A DNA stretch of 64,000 nucleotides from a virus, in IMG/VR virus record IMGVR_UViG_3300031576_000009, positions 37,721 to 101,720 of that record; one strand, given 5' to 3'. Below are positions 1-7,627 of the stretch, one piece after another (the stretch's first letter is position 1; the number at the start of each line of letters is the position of its first letter). The position numbers were made by a program, and so were the translations under genes. The notes under the pieces were generated by a model that worked only from the letters and a program-made list of their open reading frames with translations, was not told where the DNA came from and did not search any database.

Positions 1-122
1 GCCATCTCGATCCGCACGTTCATGCGATTGATCAGTTTGATCGCGATCGGCTTGCCGACGTGCTTCGCCACGCGATTGAAGTGGATCGCACGGAGTAGGT
101 TTGATCGGTGTGGTTCGTTCAT
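1..122 (-). CDS. hypothetical protein, first 40 codons (runs off window)
   Basis: The ATG overlaps the stop of the upstream gene as TGATG, the coupling style used throughout the window. The visible part is basic and starts MNEPHRSNLLRAIHF. The gene continues beyond the left edge. No function can be assigned. Confidence 0.6.
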   Translation of the reverse strand, partial: MNEPHRSNLLRAIHFNRVAKHVGKPIAIKLINRMNVRIEM

Positions 123-547
123 CATGATCCACCACCTCGACGATCACGCTCGTGTCGCTCTCGATCTGCTTTCTGCAAATTCTCCAGGCGATCCACGAAA
201 CGCTCCATGCCCAACTGGGTCCGATTGTGAAAGTCGCGATCCTGCTCTTCGTGCATCGTCTGTCGAGTTTCCTGCTTGATCATCCGACCATTCAGTTTCG
301 CCATCTCGGTCTGTACTTCACCAATCTTCATCTCGATGCCGGACAGATCGCGACGGTGATCGGCACGAAAGAGATCGAACTCCTGCTTGTTCTCCTTGCG
401 GAGCTCCAAGATCGATCCCTGCATCGCTGACTGGCTATGATCGATCTTCGAACGCAGCTGTCGCGCCATGCGCAGCATGCCGACGAAGCCCGTCGTCATG
501 AAGAACAAGATCAGCCCACTTAGGACTTCGCCCCAGTTGATCGACAT
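122..547 (-). CDS. membrane-anchored coiled-coil protein
   Basis: 141 residues, start chosen at MSINWGEVLSG. One transmembrane segment (about residues 8-25) is followed by a long charged helical region rich in Glu, Arg, Gln and Lys with heptad-like spacing, and a tail RRGGGS. It overlaps the upstream small membrane protein by 28 bases. The architecture (single inner-membrane anchor plus long coiled coil) resembles i-spanins or other membrane-tethered phage proteins, but there is no specific motif. Function unknown. Confidence 0.7.
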   Translation of the reverse strand: MSINWGEVLSGLILFFMTTGFVGMLRMARQLRSKIDHSQSAMQGSILELRKENKQEFDLFRADHRRDLSGIEMKIGEVQTEMAKLNGRMIKQETRQTMHEEQDRDFHNRTQLGMERFVDRLENLQKADRERHERDRRGGGS

Positions 548-750
548 GCGTTCTCCATACGCTTGATCGCCCGAGCTAGATGGCAGAACTGTGAACGATT
601 GAACTGTCGGTTTTGCAGAATCTCCTGCCGGTTCCTCTGTGACTGTTTGGCGAGCTCCTCCGGCGGATAGGTAACCCGCAGTCCCGTAAGCGTCGCAACA
701 ATAATCAACACGGAGGCGCACGCGATGACGATGATGGTCCAGATCACCAC
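520..750 (-). CDS. small single-pass membrane protein
   Basis: 76 residues with a GTG start (VVIWTIIVIA), chosen because it lies just after the stop of the glycosyltransferase gene. A longer ATG start at 828 would overlap that gene. An N-terminal transmembrane helix is followed by a basic/polar segment with two cysteines. It sits immediately upstream of another membrane-anchored protein, so the two may act together (for example in lysis or at the envelope). That is inference from adjacency only; the Shine-Dalgarno is weak. Confidence 0.5.
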   Translation of the reverse strand: MVIWTIIVIACASVLIIVATLTGLRVTYPPEELAKQSQRNRQEILQNRQFNRSQFCHLARAIKRMENACRSTGAKS

Positions 751-782
751 CCGCTCGCCGGTCAGCGGGCGCCAACGTCGCG

Positions 783-1616
783 CTACCCCTGGCTCTGCCA
801 ACGATGCGCTTCCAGGCTCTTCTTCCATGCCTCGAATCCCGGTGGGAGGTCGATGTCGATCGGAAAGCGCTGGCCGCTGATCTCCATGTGCCAGCAGAAC
901 ATCCGCGTATCGACGAGGAAGGGGAACCGCTTCGTGACGAGCGACTTCCATCGCGTCTTGGCCAATGCCTTCGACTCGATGACTCTGGTACAGAAGTTCA
1001 GGTCCTCGGTGCCGACCTGCCGTGCCCACATTCCCGTCTCGGGATCACAGAACGTGGCCCGCGGCGTGATGAACACCTGACGGACCTCGCTGCGATCGGA
1101 CAGGCGAATCTTCGACGCCTTCTTCGCCATCGCTATCAGGAGCTCGCGATGAATCATGGTGAAGCCCATGCCCATTCCATCGCACCACACCTGGTCACCG
1201 AGCTTGAAGTCCCGGAACGCCCCGTTGCCGCGCCCGCGGTAGATGAGCGGCTCCGCCGGGTAGCTCTTGGTGTAGTACAGACCGGCGATGATCGGCGTGG
1301 GAGGCTTCCGCATGAACTCGTCCGCCCAGATGAACGTGTTCGGAGGACAGAGCACGTCGTGATCGAGGAAGAAGAGCCACTCCCGTCCGTTCTGCAGGAA
1401 GGTACGCACCAGCAGATTGCGCGCCTCGGCGACGCTGTAGCCCAGCGTCGAGGAAGTCAGCTGGGCCGTGTGCGTCGACTCCCAGTTGGTCGGGATAATG
1501 ATGCCCGAGTTGGCCAGATGCCACTCGTACCGAATGACGCCCGTCGTCGGGATGCAGAGATGCACCCGTGGCCGATGCGGCGTCTTGTTCACCTTCAGGT
1601 CGAGTACTTTTCCCAT
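783..1616 (-). CDS. glycosyltransferase, GT2-like
   Basis: 277 residues from MGKVLDLKVN. GT-A-like landmarks: HLCIPTTG near residue 20, ARNLLV at 65-70, a DxD-like metal site LDHD at 84-87, and the acidic EDLNF at 204-208 expected for the catalytic base region. Expected to transfer a sugar from a nucleotide-sugar donor in the cytoplasm; the acceptor is unknown. It is isolated from the main glycan cassette at 17.7-24.9 kb but on the same strand. Similar proteins occur in large phages and modify host or virion glycans. Confidence 0.8.
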   Translation of the reverse strand: MGKVLDLKVNKTPHRPRVHLCIPTTGVIRYEWHLANSGIIIPTNWESTHTAQLTSSTLGYSVAEARNLLVRTFLQNGREWLFFLDHDVLCPPNTFIWADEFMRKPPTPIIAGLYYTKSYPAEPLIYRGRGNGAFRDFKLGDQVWCDGMGMGFTMIHRELLIAMAKKASKIRLSDRSEVRQVFITPRATFCDPETGMWARQVGTEDLNFCTRVIESKALAKTRWKSLVTKRFPFLVDTRMFCWHMEISGQRFPIDIDLPPGFEAWKKSLEAHRWQSQG

Positions 1617-1644
1617 CGGTACCTCTACAGACGGAAGCCACTCA

Positions 1645-2031
1645 TCAGTAACCTCGCCGCTGAATGCGCTGTGCGACCCGGCGTTGAATGTCCCGACCGC
1701 GCGCCCGTGCGATGAGGCCCACGCGCCGCGTCCGCGCCTGAGCAACGACCGTTCGCGCGCCGCGCGCTGCGCTGGACATACCGAACTTGAGCCCGCTCGT
1801 GATCGCCTTCGAGATGCCGAGTCGTGACGCTGCTGCGCCGCCGAGCACTCCTGCGCCCAGAACCCCAGCTGCAAGGAGGCCGTATCCGGCCACCCTCCCG
1901 GCCCGGCCGAGATCACGATATGTTGCTCCACTCTTCGTCCGCTTCGTCCCACGGCCACTGCCGCTCTTACCCTCGTTCAGCCGAGCGAACATGGCAGCGC
2001 GCTGCTGCGGAGACATACGAGTAACGGGCAT
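1645..2031 (-). CDS. FARL-motif membrane protein 1
   Basis: 128 residues from MPVTRMSPQQRA. The N-terminus carries QQRAAMFARLN, shared with three other proteins at 2.6-4.4 kb. A Gly/Ala-rich hydrophobic stretch (about residues 45-75, GYGLLAAGVLGAGV) is probably a membrane segment, and the C-terminus is strongly basic. Function unknown; the repeated motif suggests a common targeting or assembly signal (inference). Confidence 0.7.
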   Translation of the reverse strand: MPVTRMSPQQRAAMFARLNEGKSGSGRGTKRTKSGATYRDLGRAGRVAGYGLLAAGVLGAGVLGGAAASRLGISKAITSGLKFGMSSAARGARTVVAQARTRRVGLIARARGRDIQRRVAQRIQRRGY

Positions 2032-2033
2032 GA

Positions 2034-2621
2034 TCAAATCTCCTGTGATCCCTTCTGCGCGATATTGACCTTACGTTTCACGCCGACCTTGAGGAGCTTC
2101 TTCAAGAGCTCCGGCTCCTTCACGACACGCATGATGACTTCCATGTTGCCGACCACGTTCCATTCCAGCCGCTCCAGGAAGAGCGGCGGTGGCTCGTAAA
2201 TGCGGTACAGGATGTTCGGCTGACCGTTCTGTGGGCGTGGATCGAAGTACTGCCAGGTGGCCTCGTTGAACCCCGGTCGCGTGTGCGTCGGGTCCTGGTA
2301 GGCACCGAACGAGCCTGCGTACGGTACCGAGATCAGCACCTGACAGCCATGCTTCCCGACCCGGTAGATTTCGGCCATGACCGCGAGGAAGTTCCGCGGA
2401 TCGATGTGCTCCAGGATATGGCTGGCGAGGATCGTGATGCAGCTGTCATTCGGGATCGGCCACGGCATCTTCTCCAAATCGTGGATGAAGTCCGCTTCGG
2501 GGATCGGACGCTTGTCCATCCCAACGTAGCCCTGCTGCTTCGCCCGACCACAGCCGATGTCGAGCTGGATGCCGCCCTTCTCATCGAGCAGCTTCTGCAG
2601 TTCGTCGTGTGCGACGGCCAT
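2034..2621 (-). CDS. class I SAM-dependent methyltransferase
   Basis: 195 residues. SAM-binding motif I is LDIGCG at about 20-25, followed by an acidic position (VGMDKRP) and a motif resembling the HILEH segment of Methyltransf_11-type enzymes (HILEHI). The ATG directly follows the upstream stop codon. The substrate is not predictable; its position between small membrane proteins and near a glycosyltransferase makes glycan or protein methylation plausible. Confidence 0.85.
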   Translation of the reverse strand: MAVAHDELQKLLDEKGGIQLDIGCGRAKQQGYVGMDKRPIPEADFIHDLEKMPWPIPNDSCITILASHILEHIDPRNFLAVMAEIYRVGKHGCQVLISVPYAGSFGAYQDPTHTRPGFNEATWQYFDPRPQNGQPNILYRIYEPPPLFLERLEWNVVGNMEVIMRVVKEPELLKKLLKVGVKRKVNIAQKGSQEI

Positions 2622-3347
2622 TCACGTACTCCTCTGTCGACGACGATCCCGAATCCGCTGCCAGAAGGACAGCGTCGGTGACGCCGTGATGTGGTACAGT
2701 CTGCGAATCTGGTGCGCCTGGCGCGTGGCAGGCAACGCAGTCGACGCGAGCGTGCCGGCCGCGAAGAGGATCGCACCCTTCCCGGAAACCTTTGGCTGCT
2801 CCTCGATGAGCCGCGGCTGACTCCGATGGTGCTGGAGCTTGATGCCGGTGTACGCCGTACCGACAGCTGCCGCCGCGAGCGGGACGACATGCCCGAGCAG
2901 AAAGCCCATGCGGGTGCTGGTCAGATTATTGCGCGACCATATCCGCTTCGGCGTGTAGATCGGAATCGAGTGGACGAGCGCGCGTTCACCTAGAAAGCTG
3001 CTGACGCCCAGCAGGGCTTGCCCCAAGAGCGCCTTCTTCTTCGTCCGCACGGTCTCGGAGGCCGGCTTCCCCCGGAACTTCTGAGCAAAAATTGTGCCAA
3101 TTACCGGTGCGGCGGCGTAGGCGGCCACATACGGACCCCATGCCTTGGGGAACTTCCGCAGGGGGACGTGGGAGACACTCTCACGGATCGCAAAACCACC
3201 CGCCAGGAGGCTCCCAGAGCCCACCAGAGCCATTTGCACGCCGGGGGATAGCTTCCCCCACCGACGCTTCACGACACGGGCTCCTCTGCGGACCTGACGC
3301 AGCCGAGCGAACATCGCCCGCCGCTGGTCGTCCGGGATGAGCCTCAC
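2622..3347 (-). CDS. FARL-motif membrane protein 2
   Basis: 241 residues, GTG start overlapping the upstream stop (GTGA). The N-terminus DDQRRAMFARLRQ is the shared motif. It has several hydrophobic stretches (for example around 40-60 and 75-95) and a basic C-terminus. Multi-pass or membrane-associated; function unknown. Confidence 0.7.
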   Translation of the reverse strand: MRLIPDDQRRAMFARLRQVRRGARVVKRRWGKLSPGVQMALVGSGSLLAGGFAIRESVSHVPLRKFPKAWGPYVAAYAAAPVIGTIFAQKFRGKPASETVRTKKKALLGQALLGVSSFLGERALVHSIPIYTPKRIWSRNNLTSTRMGFLLGHVVPLAAAAVGTAYTGIKLQHHRSQPRLIEEQPKVSGKGAILFAAGTLASTALPATRQAHQIRRLYHITASPTLSFWQRIRDRRRQRST

Positions 3348-3829
3348 AGGCGGAGCCTCGCCCGGAAGAGCCGCTGGACCCGGCCACTCGACCCGATGAG
3401 CCCTCCGATGAGCTGCGGCCCGACCTTCTCGATCTTCTGACGCTCTGTGCGGCGCCCGAGGATTGTCCGGCGGATGAGGTAATCCCCAAGCACGTAGGCC
3501 GGAATCTCGACCGCGGCCGTACGCAGGATGTTTCCCGCGAGTACGCGCCCACGTACGCGTGTGCGAAAGAGCTTCGTCCCGCGGCCCACGGCCCGCGCGG
3601 AGGCGCGCACGCCGAAGCGGCCGAAGAACTTGGTCACCGGGCGTGCAGCGCCGAGCCTGCTAGTCAGGTAGCCACCCACGGCGAAGGCCGGAATCGCGAT
3701 CGCGGTCTCGGTCACGTACGGATGGCGCTGATAGAACGAACGAGCGATTGCCTGACCTCGTGCGATGGGTCGAGCTCCACGGAGCCGAGCGAAGATTGCA
3801 CGACGCTGTTGTTCGTTCTGGAAGGTCAT
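3344..3829 (-). CDS. FARL-motif membrane protein 3
   Basis: 161 residues from MTFQNEQQRRAIFARLR, start chosen at the ATGA overlap with the upstream gene. The shared N-terminal motif is followed by hydrophobic Ala/Gly/Ile stretches and many arginines. It resembles its neighbours in length, composition and architecture. Function unknown. Confidence 0.7.
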   Translation of the reverse strand: MTFQNEQQRRAIFARLRGARPIARGQAIARSFYQRHPYVTETAIAIPAFAVGGYLTSRLGAARPVTKFFGRFGVRASARAVGRGTKLFRTRVRGRVLAGNILRTAAVEIPAYVLGDYLIRRTILGRRTERQKIEKVGPQLIGGLIGSSGRVQRLFRARLRL

Positions 3830-4365
3830 GTGAGAAGCTTCAGTACAGGTTGGGTCTTCGCCATCCACACACGCATATTTCGCATGCGGGCCGCAGGCGT
3901 GTAGGTTGGTGCGAAGGTCCGCTTCAGCACCGATCTCATTTTCGCACTCGCTGACCACATCTTTGGGCGAACGCTTCGCGTGACAACACGAACGACGTTC
4001 CGAATACCTCCCGGCCCGAGAGCAGCGATCGGGAGTGAGGCAAGTCCGCCGACAACAAAACCAGCACTCTGCTGCATCGTCGACTTCGTGCTCTTTTGCT
4101 TATCGACATTGAATCTATTCACGCCGCTGAGCGCAAGTGCCGTACCGGTAAGGAATCGCGACATCGACATCCTGGACAACACGACTGGAGCACCGCCGCG
4201 CCGCCGCCGAGCGGACATCATGGCCCGCGCGTTCCCACGCACGAGTATTCCCGTACCGGCTCCATACATCACCCCAGCACTGAAGCCCTTGCCGAAGGGG
4301 GTTGTCCCACGCAGCCGGGCGAACATGGCGCGGCGCTGTCGGTCATCTCGTCGTATGGTTCTCAT
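3826..4365 (-). CDS. FARL-motif membrane protein 4
   Basis: 179 residues. The N-terminus reads RQRRAMFARLRGTTPFG. A Gly-rich segment (AGVMYGAGTGILV) and further hydrophobic stretches suggest membrane association. It belongs to a run of four such genes joined by 4-base overlaps. Function unknown. Confidence 0.7.
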   Translation of the reverse strand: MRTIRRDDRQRRAMFARLRGTTPFGKGFSAGVMYGAGTGILVRGNARAMMSARRRRGGAPVVLSRMSMSRFLTGTALALSGVNRFNVDKQKSTKSTMQQSAGFVVGGLASLPIAALGPGGIRNVVRVVTRSVRPKMWSASAKMRSVLKRTFAPTYTPAARMRNMRVWMAKTQPVLKLLT

Positions 4366-4583
4366 CCGCGGCTCGTGCCTGGATTGTGGAACTTGCGGAC
4401 AGCACGGTTGATCATGGTGTAGGCGATGTCGCGTGGTTCAGCAGAACGTGCCATCCGTCGACGATGCTGCTTGCGTCGCTGCTTGTAGGCCTGCTTTTGC
4501 GCAGGGGTCATCGGCTGACGACGCCGTTGAGAAGCGATGGCTGGAGGGCGACGAGTCGTTGTGGCGGATGTGACCCGTCTCAT
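4362..4583 (-). CDS. small basic protein
   Basis: 73 residues, almost half Arg/Lys/Gln in the middle (QKQAYKQRRKQHRRR). It has a good Shine-Dalgarno (GGAGGGCGG) and a 4-base overlap with the downstream gene. Composition suggests nucleic-acid or membrane-surface binding; no family recognised. Confidence 0.6.
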   Translation of the reverse strand: MRRVTSATTTRRPPAIASQRRRQPMTPAQKQAYKQRRKQHRRRMARSAEPRDIAYTMINRAVRKFHNPGTSRG

Positions 4584-4617
4584 CGCTCACCGCCCTCCAG
4601 CCCTGTCCAACAGGACA

Positions 4618-5178
4618 TCACGATACCCGCAGCTCGTACGTGGCGTTGACGTTCTGATCCGAGGTCCACTGCGAAGTCGGGTACGTCGCAGCGCACAGCA
4701 TGCTGCCACCCGACGAGGTGTTGAACGCGGCGATCGCGCCGATCGTCTTCGGACTGTCGGTTCCGAGATCGGCGCCGGCCCACGACGCGATCATCTGCAA
4801 GGTGCCCACCGAGGCGAGCAGCTTGCGGTTCGATCCAGTATCGGTCGTGTCGTTCAGGAGCTTGCGGCCCCCGAACTCTCCCTGCACAGAAGTATCAGCG
4901 GCGGCAGGGGCGGTCGTCTGCGTGGCGATCGCCAGGTGTGACACCGTCTTGTTGGCAGCGATGCCACCGATCGAGCGGACGATATACACGTCCTTCCCGT
5001 GATTGGTGACCTGGTTCTTGCGATAGCCGGAGTCGCCGAGAATCTCGCCGTTGCGCGCATCCGTGAGCTGCACACGCATGAAGCCACGAATGCCGACGAG
5101 ATCGACGTAACGGCCGGCACGACGGCGTGATCGCGATGCGGTGCGCCTGGATACGGGTTGCTTCTTGACACGAGCCAT
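4618..5178 (-). CDS. phage virion-type protein
   Basis: 186 residues. A basic N-terminal tail precedes a beta-rich body; the C-terminal pattern (FNTSSGGSML, then SDQNVNATYELRVS) resembles a recurrent family of phage structural proteins found near tail or fibre genes. A virion or tail-associated role is likely. No signal peptide, unlike several neighbours. Confidence 0.65.
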   Translation of the reverse strand: MARVKKQPVSRRTASRSRRRAGRYVDLVGIRGFMRVQLTDARNGEILGDSGYRKNQVTNHGKDVYIVRSIGGIAANKTVSHLAIATQTTAPAAADTSVQGEFGGRKLLNDTTDTGSNRKLLASVGTLQMIASWAGADLGTDSPKTIGAIAAFNTSSGGSMLCAATYPTSQWTSDQNVNATYELRVS

Positions 5179-5375
5179 CAGCCACTCACCTTCTTCCCTG
5201 CAGGAGGAGTCGCTGGACTGAGCCCAATGGTCACGGCGTCAGTCACGGATGTGTAGTCATCGGCGGTCGGCTTCTCCTTAAGCCCAAGGGCTTCCAGGAG
5301 CCGATCGCGAACCTCCGCAGGGAGCGCATCCAGCGCTGCCTGATCCAGGACGAGTGCCTTCCCAGTTTTCGCCAT
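5178..5375 (-). CDS. small hypothetical protein
   Basis: 65 residues, start overlapping the next gene by one base on each side. Helical, charged N-terminal half (AEVRDRLLEALGLKEK) and a Pro/Gly-rich tail. It sits among tail-type genes. Function unknown. Confidence 0.6.
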   Translation of the reverse strand: MAKTGKALVLDQAALDALPAEVRDRLLEALGLKEKPTADDYTSVTDAVTIGLSPATPPAGKKVSG

Positions 5376-5734
5376 CAGATTCTCGGGAGGATGAAGATTT
5401 CGATGCGCGTGTCTCCATTGGGAAACGATGACTCCAGACCGGACGGATCGTTAGCGTAGAACACGGCGAGGTATTTGCCCGGATCGTCCGTGTTGGTGAC
5501 CGCCCAGGCATAGACGAGTTGACCGCTGGTTCTCGGTAAGATGAAAGCGGCCGTCACCAGGGAGAGCGTCGACACCGTCTGGTCCTCTTTCCGCATGCTG
5601 AAGCGCGGATTCGTCCAGTCGGTGAAATTGAAGGGCAGCCCCGTGCTCTCCTTGATCACGGTCGCCACCAACACCGGGAGCCGATTGCCGGCGGTCAGAA
5701 AGGCCCGAGGAGTTCGTCCGCCGCTGATGGTCAT
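5375..5734 (-). CDS. baseplate upper protein-like (BppU/Ig-like) protein
   Basis: 119 residues. The layout LPVLVATVIKES - FNFTDW - RFSMRKED - VYAWAVTNTDDPGKYLAVF - IFIL matches the small Ig-like domain annotated in phages as BppU N-terminal/baseplate-associated. Likely a virion attachment or baseplate component. Assignment by pattern, not search. Confidence 0.6.
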   Translation of the reverse strand: MTISGGRTPRAFLTAGNRLPVLVATVIKESTGLPFNFTDWTNPRFSMRKEDQTVSTLSLVTAAFILPRTSGQLVYAWAVTNTDDPGKYLAVFYANDPSGLESSFPNGDTRIEIFILPRI

Positions 5735-6819
5735 GCCGCGAGGATTTCCATCGGTTTGTCATGGTACATCACGCTCGGCACGTCGTCGTACCAGATCACG
5801 TCCCCCAACACGTCTTGCCAGCTCACGTTCACGTGGACTTGGTCGTTCGGGATCGTACCGATCAGCATGGCAATTATATCAGCCAAACCGACGTTCTCAA
5901 CCGCCTGGATGGTGAGGACCGGTACGAATATCTTCAGGTTGTTCAGCAGGTCCTGTACCGTCATCGTCTCGGCCTTGTTGATCAGCAGCGGATTCAGGAA
6001 GAGCCGGGTGATCGCATCTTGTACCGAAACATTTTCCTGTAACCGGACGACGAGCGGGTTCACCAGGAGCTTGGTCACCACATCGGTTGGCGTCACGCTC
6101 TCCTGCAGCGCGATGCGCAGGGGATCGATGAAGAGCTTCGTCACCACATCGGCGAAGCTGAGCGTGTCGCTGACCCGGATCACGAGGCCGATCGAGATGA
6201 TCAGGAAGTCGGCGACCGTGACCGACTCCGCTCGATTGATAATGAGTGGGTTGATGAGGACGCGGACGACCGCATCCTGGAACACGGGCGAATCGGAGAC
6301 CGCGATCAGGAGCGGGCTCACGAAGAGCCTCGACACCACATCCGTCAGCGTCGCGGTATCGGAGACCCGAATGCGCAGCGGCTCGACGAAGAGCTTCAGG
6401 ACCGCATCAGCGATCGCCGGAGTCTCATTCGCCCGCACGAGGAGCGGGTTGATGATCAGCTTGACGACGGCGTCCTGGATACCCTGGTTCTCGATCGCCT
6501 GGAGCAGGAGCGGGCTCTCGAAGATGCGCACCAGGACATCTGTGATCGTCGCGGTATCGTTCGAGCGAATGATGAGTGGGGTGATGACCTCCTTCACCAG
6601 CTGATCGGTGAGGGTGGGATTCTCCATGGCCTGGACGATCAACGGATTGATCACCACCTTCACCACCATGTCGCTCGTCGTGATGGTGTCGTTGGTGCTG
6701 ATCCGCAGCGGCGAAGCGAAGAGCTTCACCAGCTGGTCCACAGCCGTCGCGTTCTCCGCGGCGTTGACTATCAACGCCGTGATGAGCTGCTGCGGAACGA
6801 AGAAGAGGAACCAGCTCAT
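5731..6819 (-). CDS. 22-residue tandem-repeat protein
   Basis: 362 residues. From about residue 12 to 330 it is built of some 14 consecutive repeats of about 22 residues with the frame PLxIxxxExxTxxDxVxKLxx. Examples start PLIIRSNDTATITDVL and PLRIRVSDTATLTDVV. Conserved positions are the PL pair, an acidic residue after a hydrophobic stretch, Thr/Ser, an invariant Asp and a following Val/Ile-Val-Lys. The C-terminal 50 residues are non-repetitive (DVIWYDDVPS). It lies between a BppU-like gene and secreted proteins, so a rod or fibre role is plausible. No signal peptide seen. Confidence 0.8.
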   Translation of the reverse strand: MSWFLFFVPQQLITALIVNAAENATAVDQLVKLFASPLRISTNDTITTSDMVVKVVINPLIVQAMENPTLTDQLVKEVITPLIIRSNDTATITDVLVRIFESPLLLQAIENQGIQDAVVKLIINPLLVRANETPAIADAVLKLFVEPLRIRVSDTATLTDVVSRLFVSPLLIAVSDSPVFQDAVVRVLINPLIINRAESVTVADFLIISIGLVIRVSDTLSFADVVTKLFIDPLRIALQESVTPTDVVTKLLVNPLVVRLQENVSVQDAITRLFLNPLLINKAETMTVQDLLNNLKIFVPVLTIQAVENVGLADIIAMLIGTIPNDQVHVNVSWQDVLGDVIWYDDVPSVMYHDKPMEILAA

Positions 6820-7220
6820 TGACTACCGGTTCTCTTCTTCAGCTTCTTCGTATCGAGATCGAAGATATAGGACGCCGGCACAGTCTTCTTCTCCTTCGTC
6901 ACGCGTGCGGCGATCTGATCGAACTGTCCCTGCAGCTCCTGTAGACGACGCTGGTTCGGCGTCTGGCACTCGACAATCCTTCGCTTGAGGAGCTCCGCCT
7001 CCAGGACGATATTGGTCAACTTCAACTGATCGACCTCAGAGAGGTCAATCTCCGCCGGCCCTGGCAGGGTGGTAGTTGTCGACGATACCGGGTCTGTTGT
7101 CGTACTCGCAATATTCGTCTTGACCGTTGTCATTGTGGTGGAAACTTCCGCCGATTCGCTCGGGCGTCCGCCACCCGATCCAAGAACCAGCAGCATCACA
7201 ATCACTTGGTACTGTCTCAT
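6816..7220 (-). CDS. exported Thr-rich/coiled-coil protein
   Basis: 134 residues. An N-terminal hydrophobic signal-like segment (MRQYQVIVMLLVLGSG) is followed by a Thr/Ser-rich stretch (ASTTTDPVSSTTTTLPG), then a helical, charged C-terminal half (LKLTNIVLEAELLKRR). 4-base overlap with the 22-residue repeat gene. Probably exported or membrane-anchored; function unknown. Confidence 0.65.
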   Translation of the reverse strand: MRQYQVIVMLLVLGSGGGRPSESAEVSTTMTTVKTNIASTTTDPVSSTTTTLPGPAEIDLSEVDQLKLTNIVLEAELLKRRIVECQTPNQRRLQELQGQFDQIAARVTKEKKTVPASYIFDLDTKKLKKRTGSQ

Positions 7221-7381
7221 TGTACCTCTTCCTTGTCTCTGTACTTGTACATCATGTTATCGAGTACGGCTTCGGTGGGGGTTAATGCTCGGCACCGCTC
7301 CCACCGTTGTTCACGCCCGTCGCCCGAGCCGCCGATGGTATTAATCCAGCAGCAGGGCGCAGAGGATGCCGCCCCAGACAC
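7217..7381 (-). CDS. candidate small ORF between two exported proteins
   Basis: 54 codons from a GTG, ending in a TGA that overlaps the next ATG by 4 bases. The C-terminal half looks protein-like (EAVLDNMMYKYRDKEEV). It would fill an otherwise empty 165-base gap. The start is uncertain and there is no good Shine-Dalgarno. Confidence 0.4.
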   Translation of the reverse strand: MSGAASSAPCCWINTIGGSGDGREQRWERCRALTPTEAVLDNMMYKYRDKEEVQ

Positions 7382-7385
7382 GGCC

Positions 7386-7616
7386 TCACGGCATGACTCC
7401 GACCTGCAGCTCCTCGGGCAGTGTGGTCGTGGTGGTGGTCGAGGTCGGCGGTGTCACCGCAGGCGGCAAGGAACACGCCCACATCAGGCGTCGATCCGCC
7501 TGCACGTGCATGCACATCAGCACCTGCTGGGCGTGCCACGAGGTGAACATCGCGTAGGCGAGCCCCATGGTGGCGAGCAACCCGATCGCTCCGAGTCCGA
7601 CGTACATCCACTTCAC
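7386..7616 (-). CDS. small membrane protein with Thr-rich tail
   Basis: 76 residues. A transmembrane or signal segment (GLGAIGLLATMGLAYAMF) precedes a short Cys-containing part and a PPTSTTTTTTLPEE tail. The same Thr-rich linker style appears in the proteins at 6816-7220 and 25237-26622. Function unknown. Confidence 0.65.
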   Translation of the reverse strand: MKWMYVGLGAIGLLATMGLAYAMFTSWHAQQVLMCMHVQADRRLMWACSLPPAVTPPTSTTTTTTLPEELQVGVMP

Positions 7617-7627
7617 TCTGATCTCCC

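Noticed and set aside
5756-6604. 282-codon plus-strand frame over the repeat protein
   Set aside because: Repetitive only because it is antisense to the 22-residue repeats.
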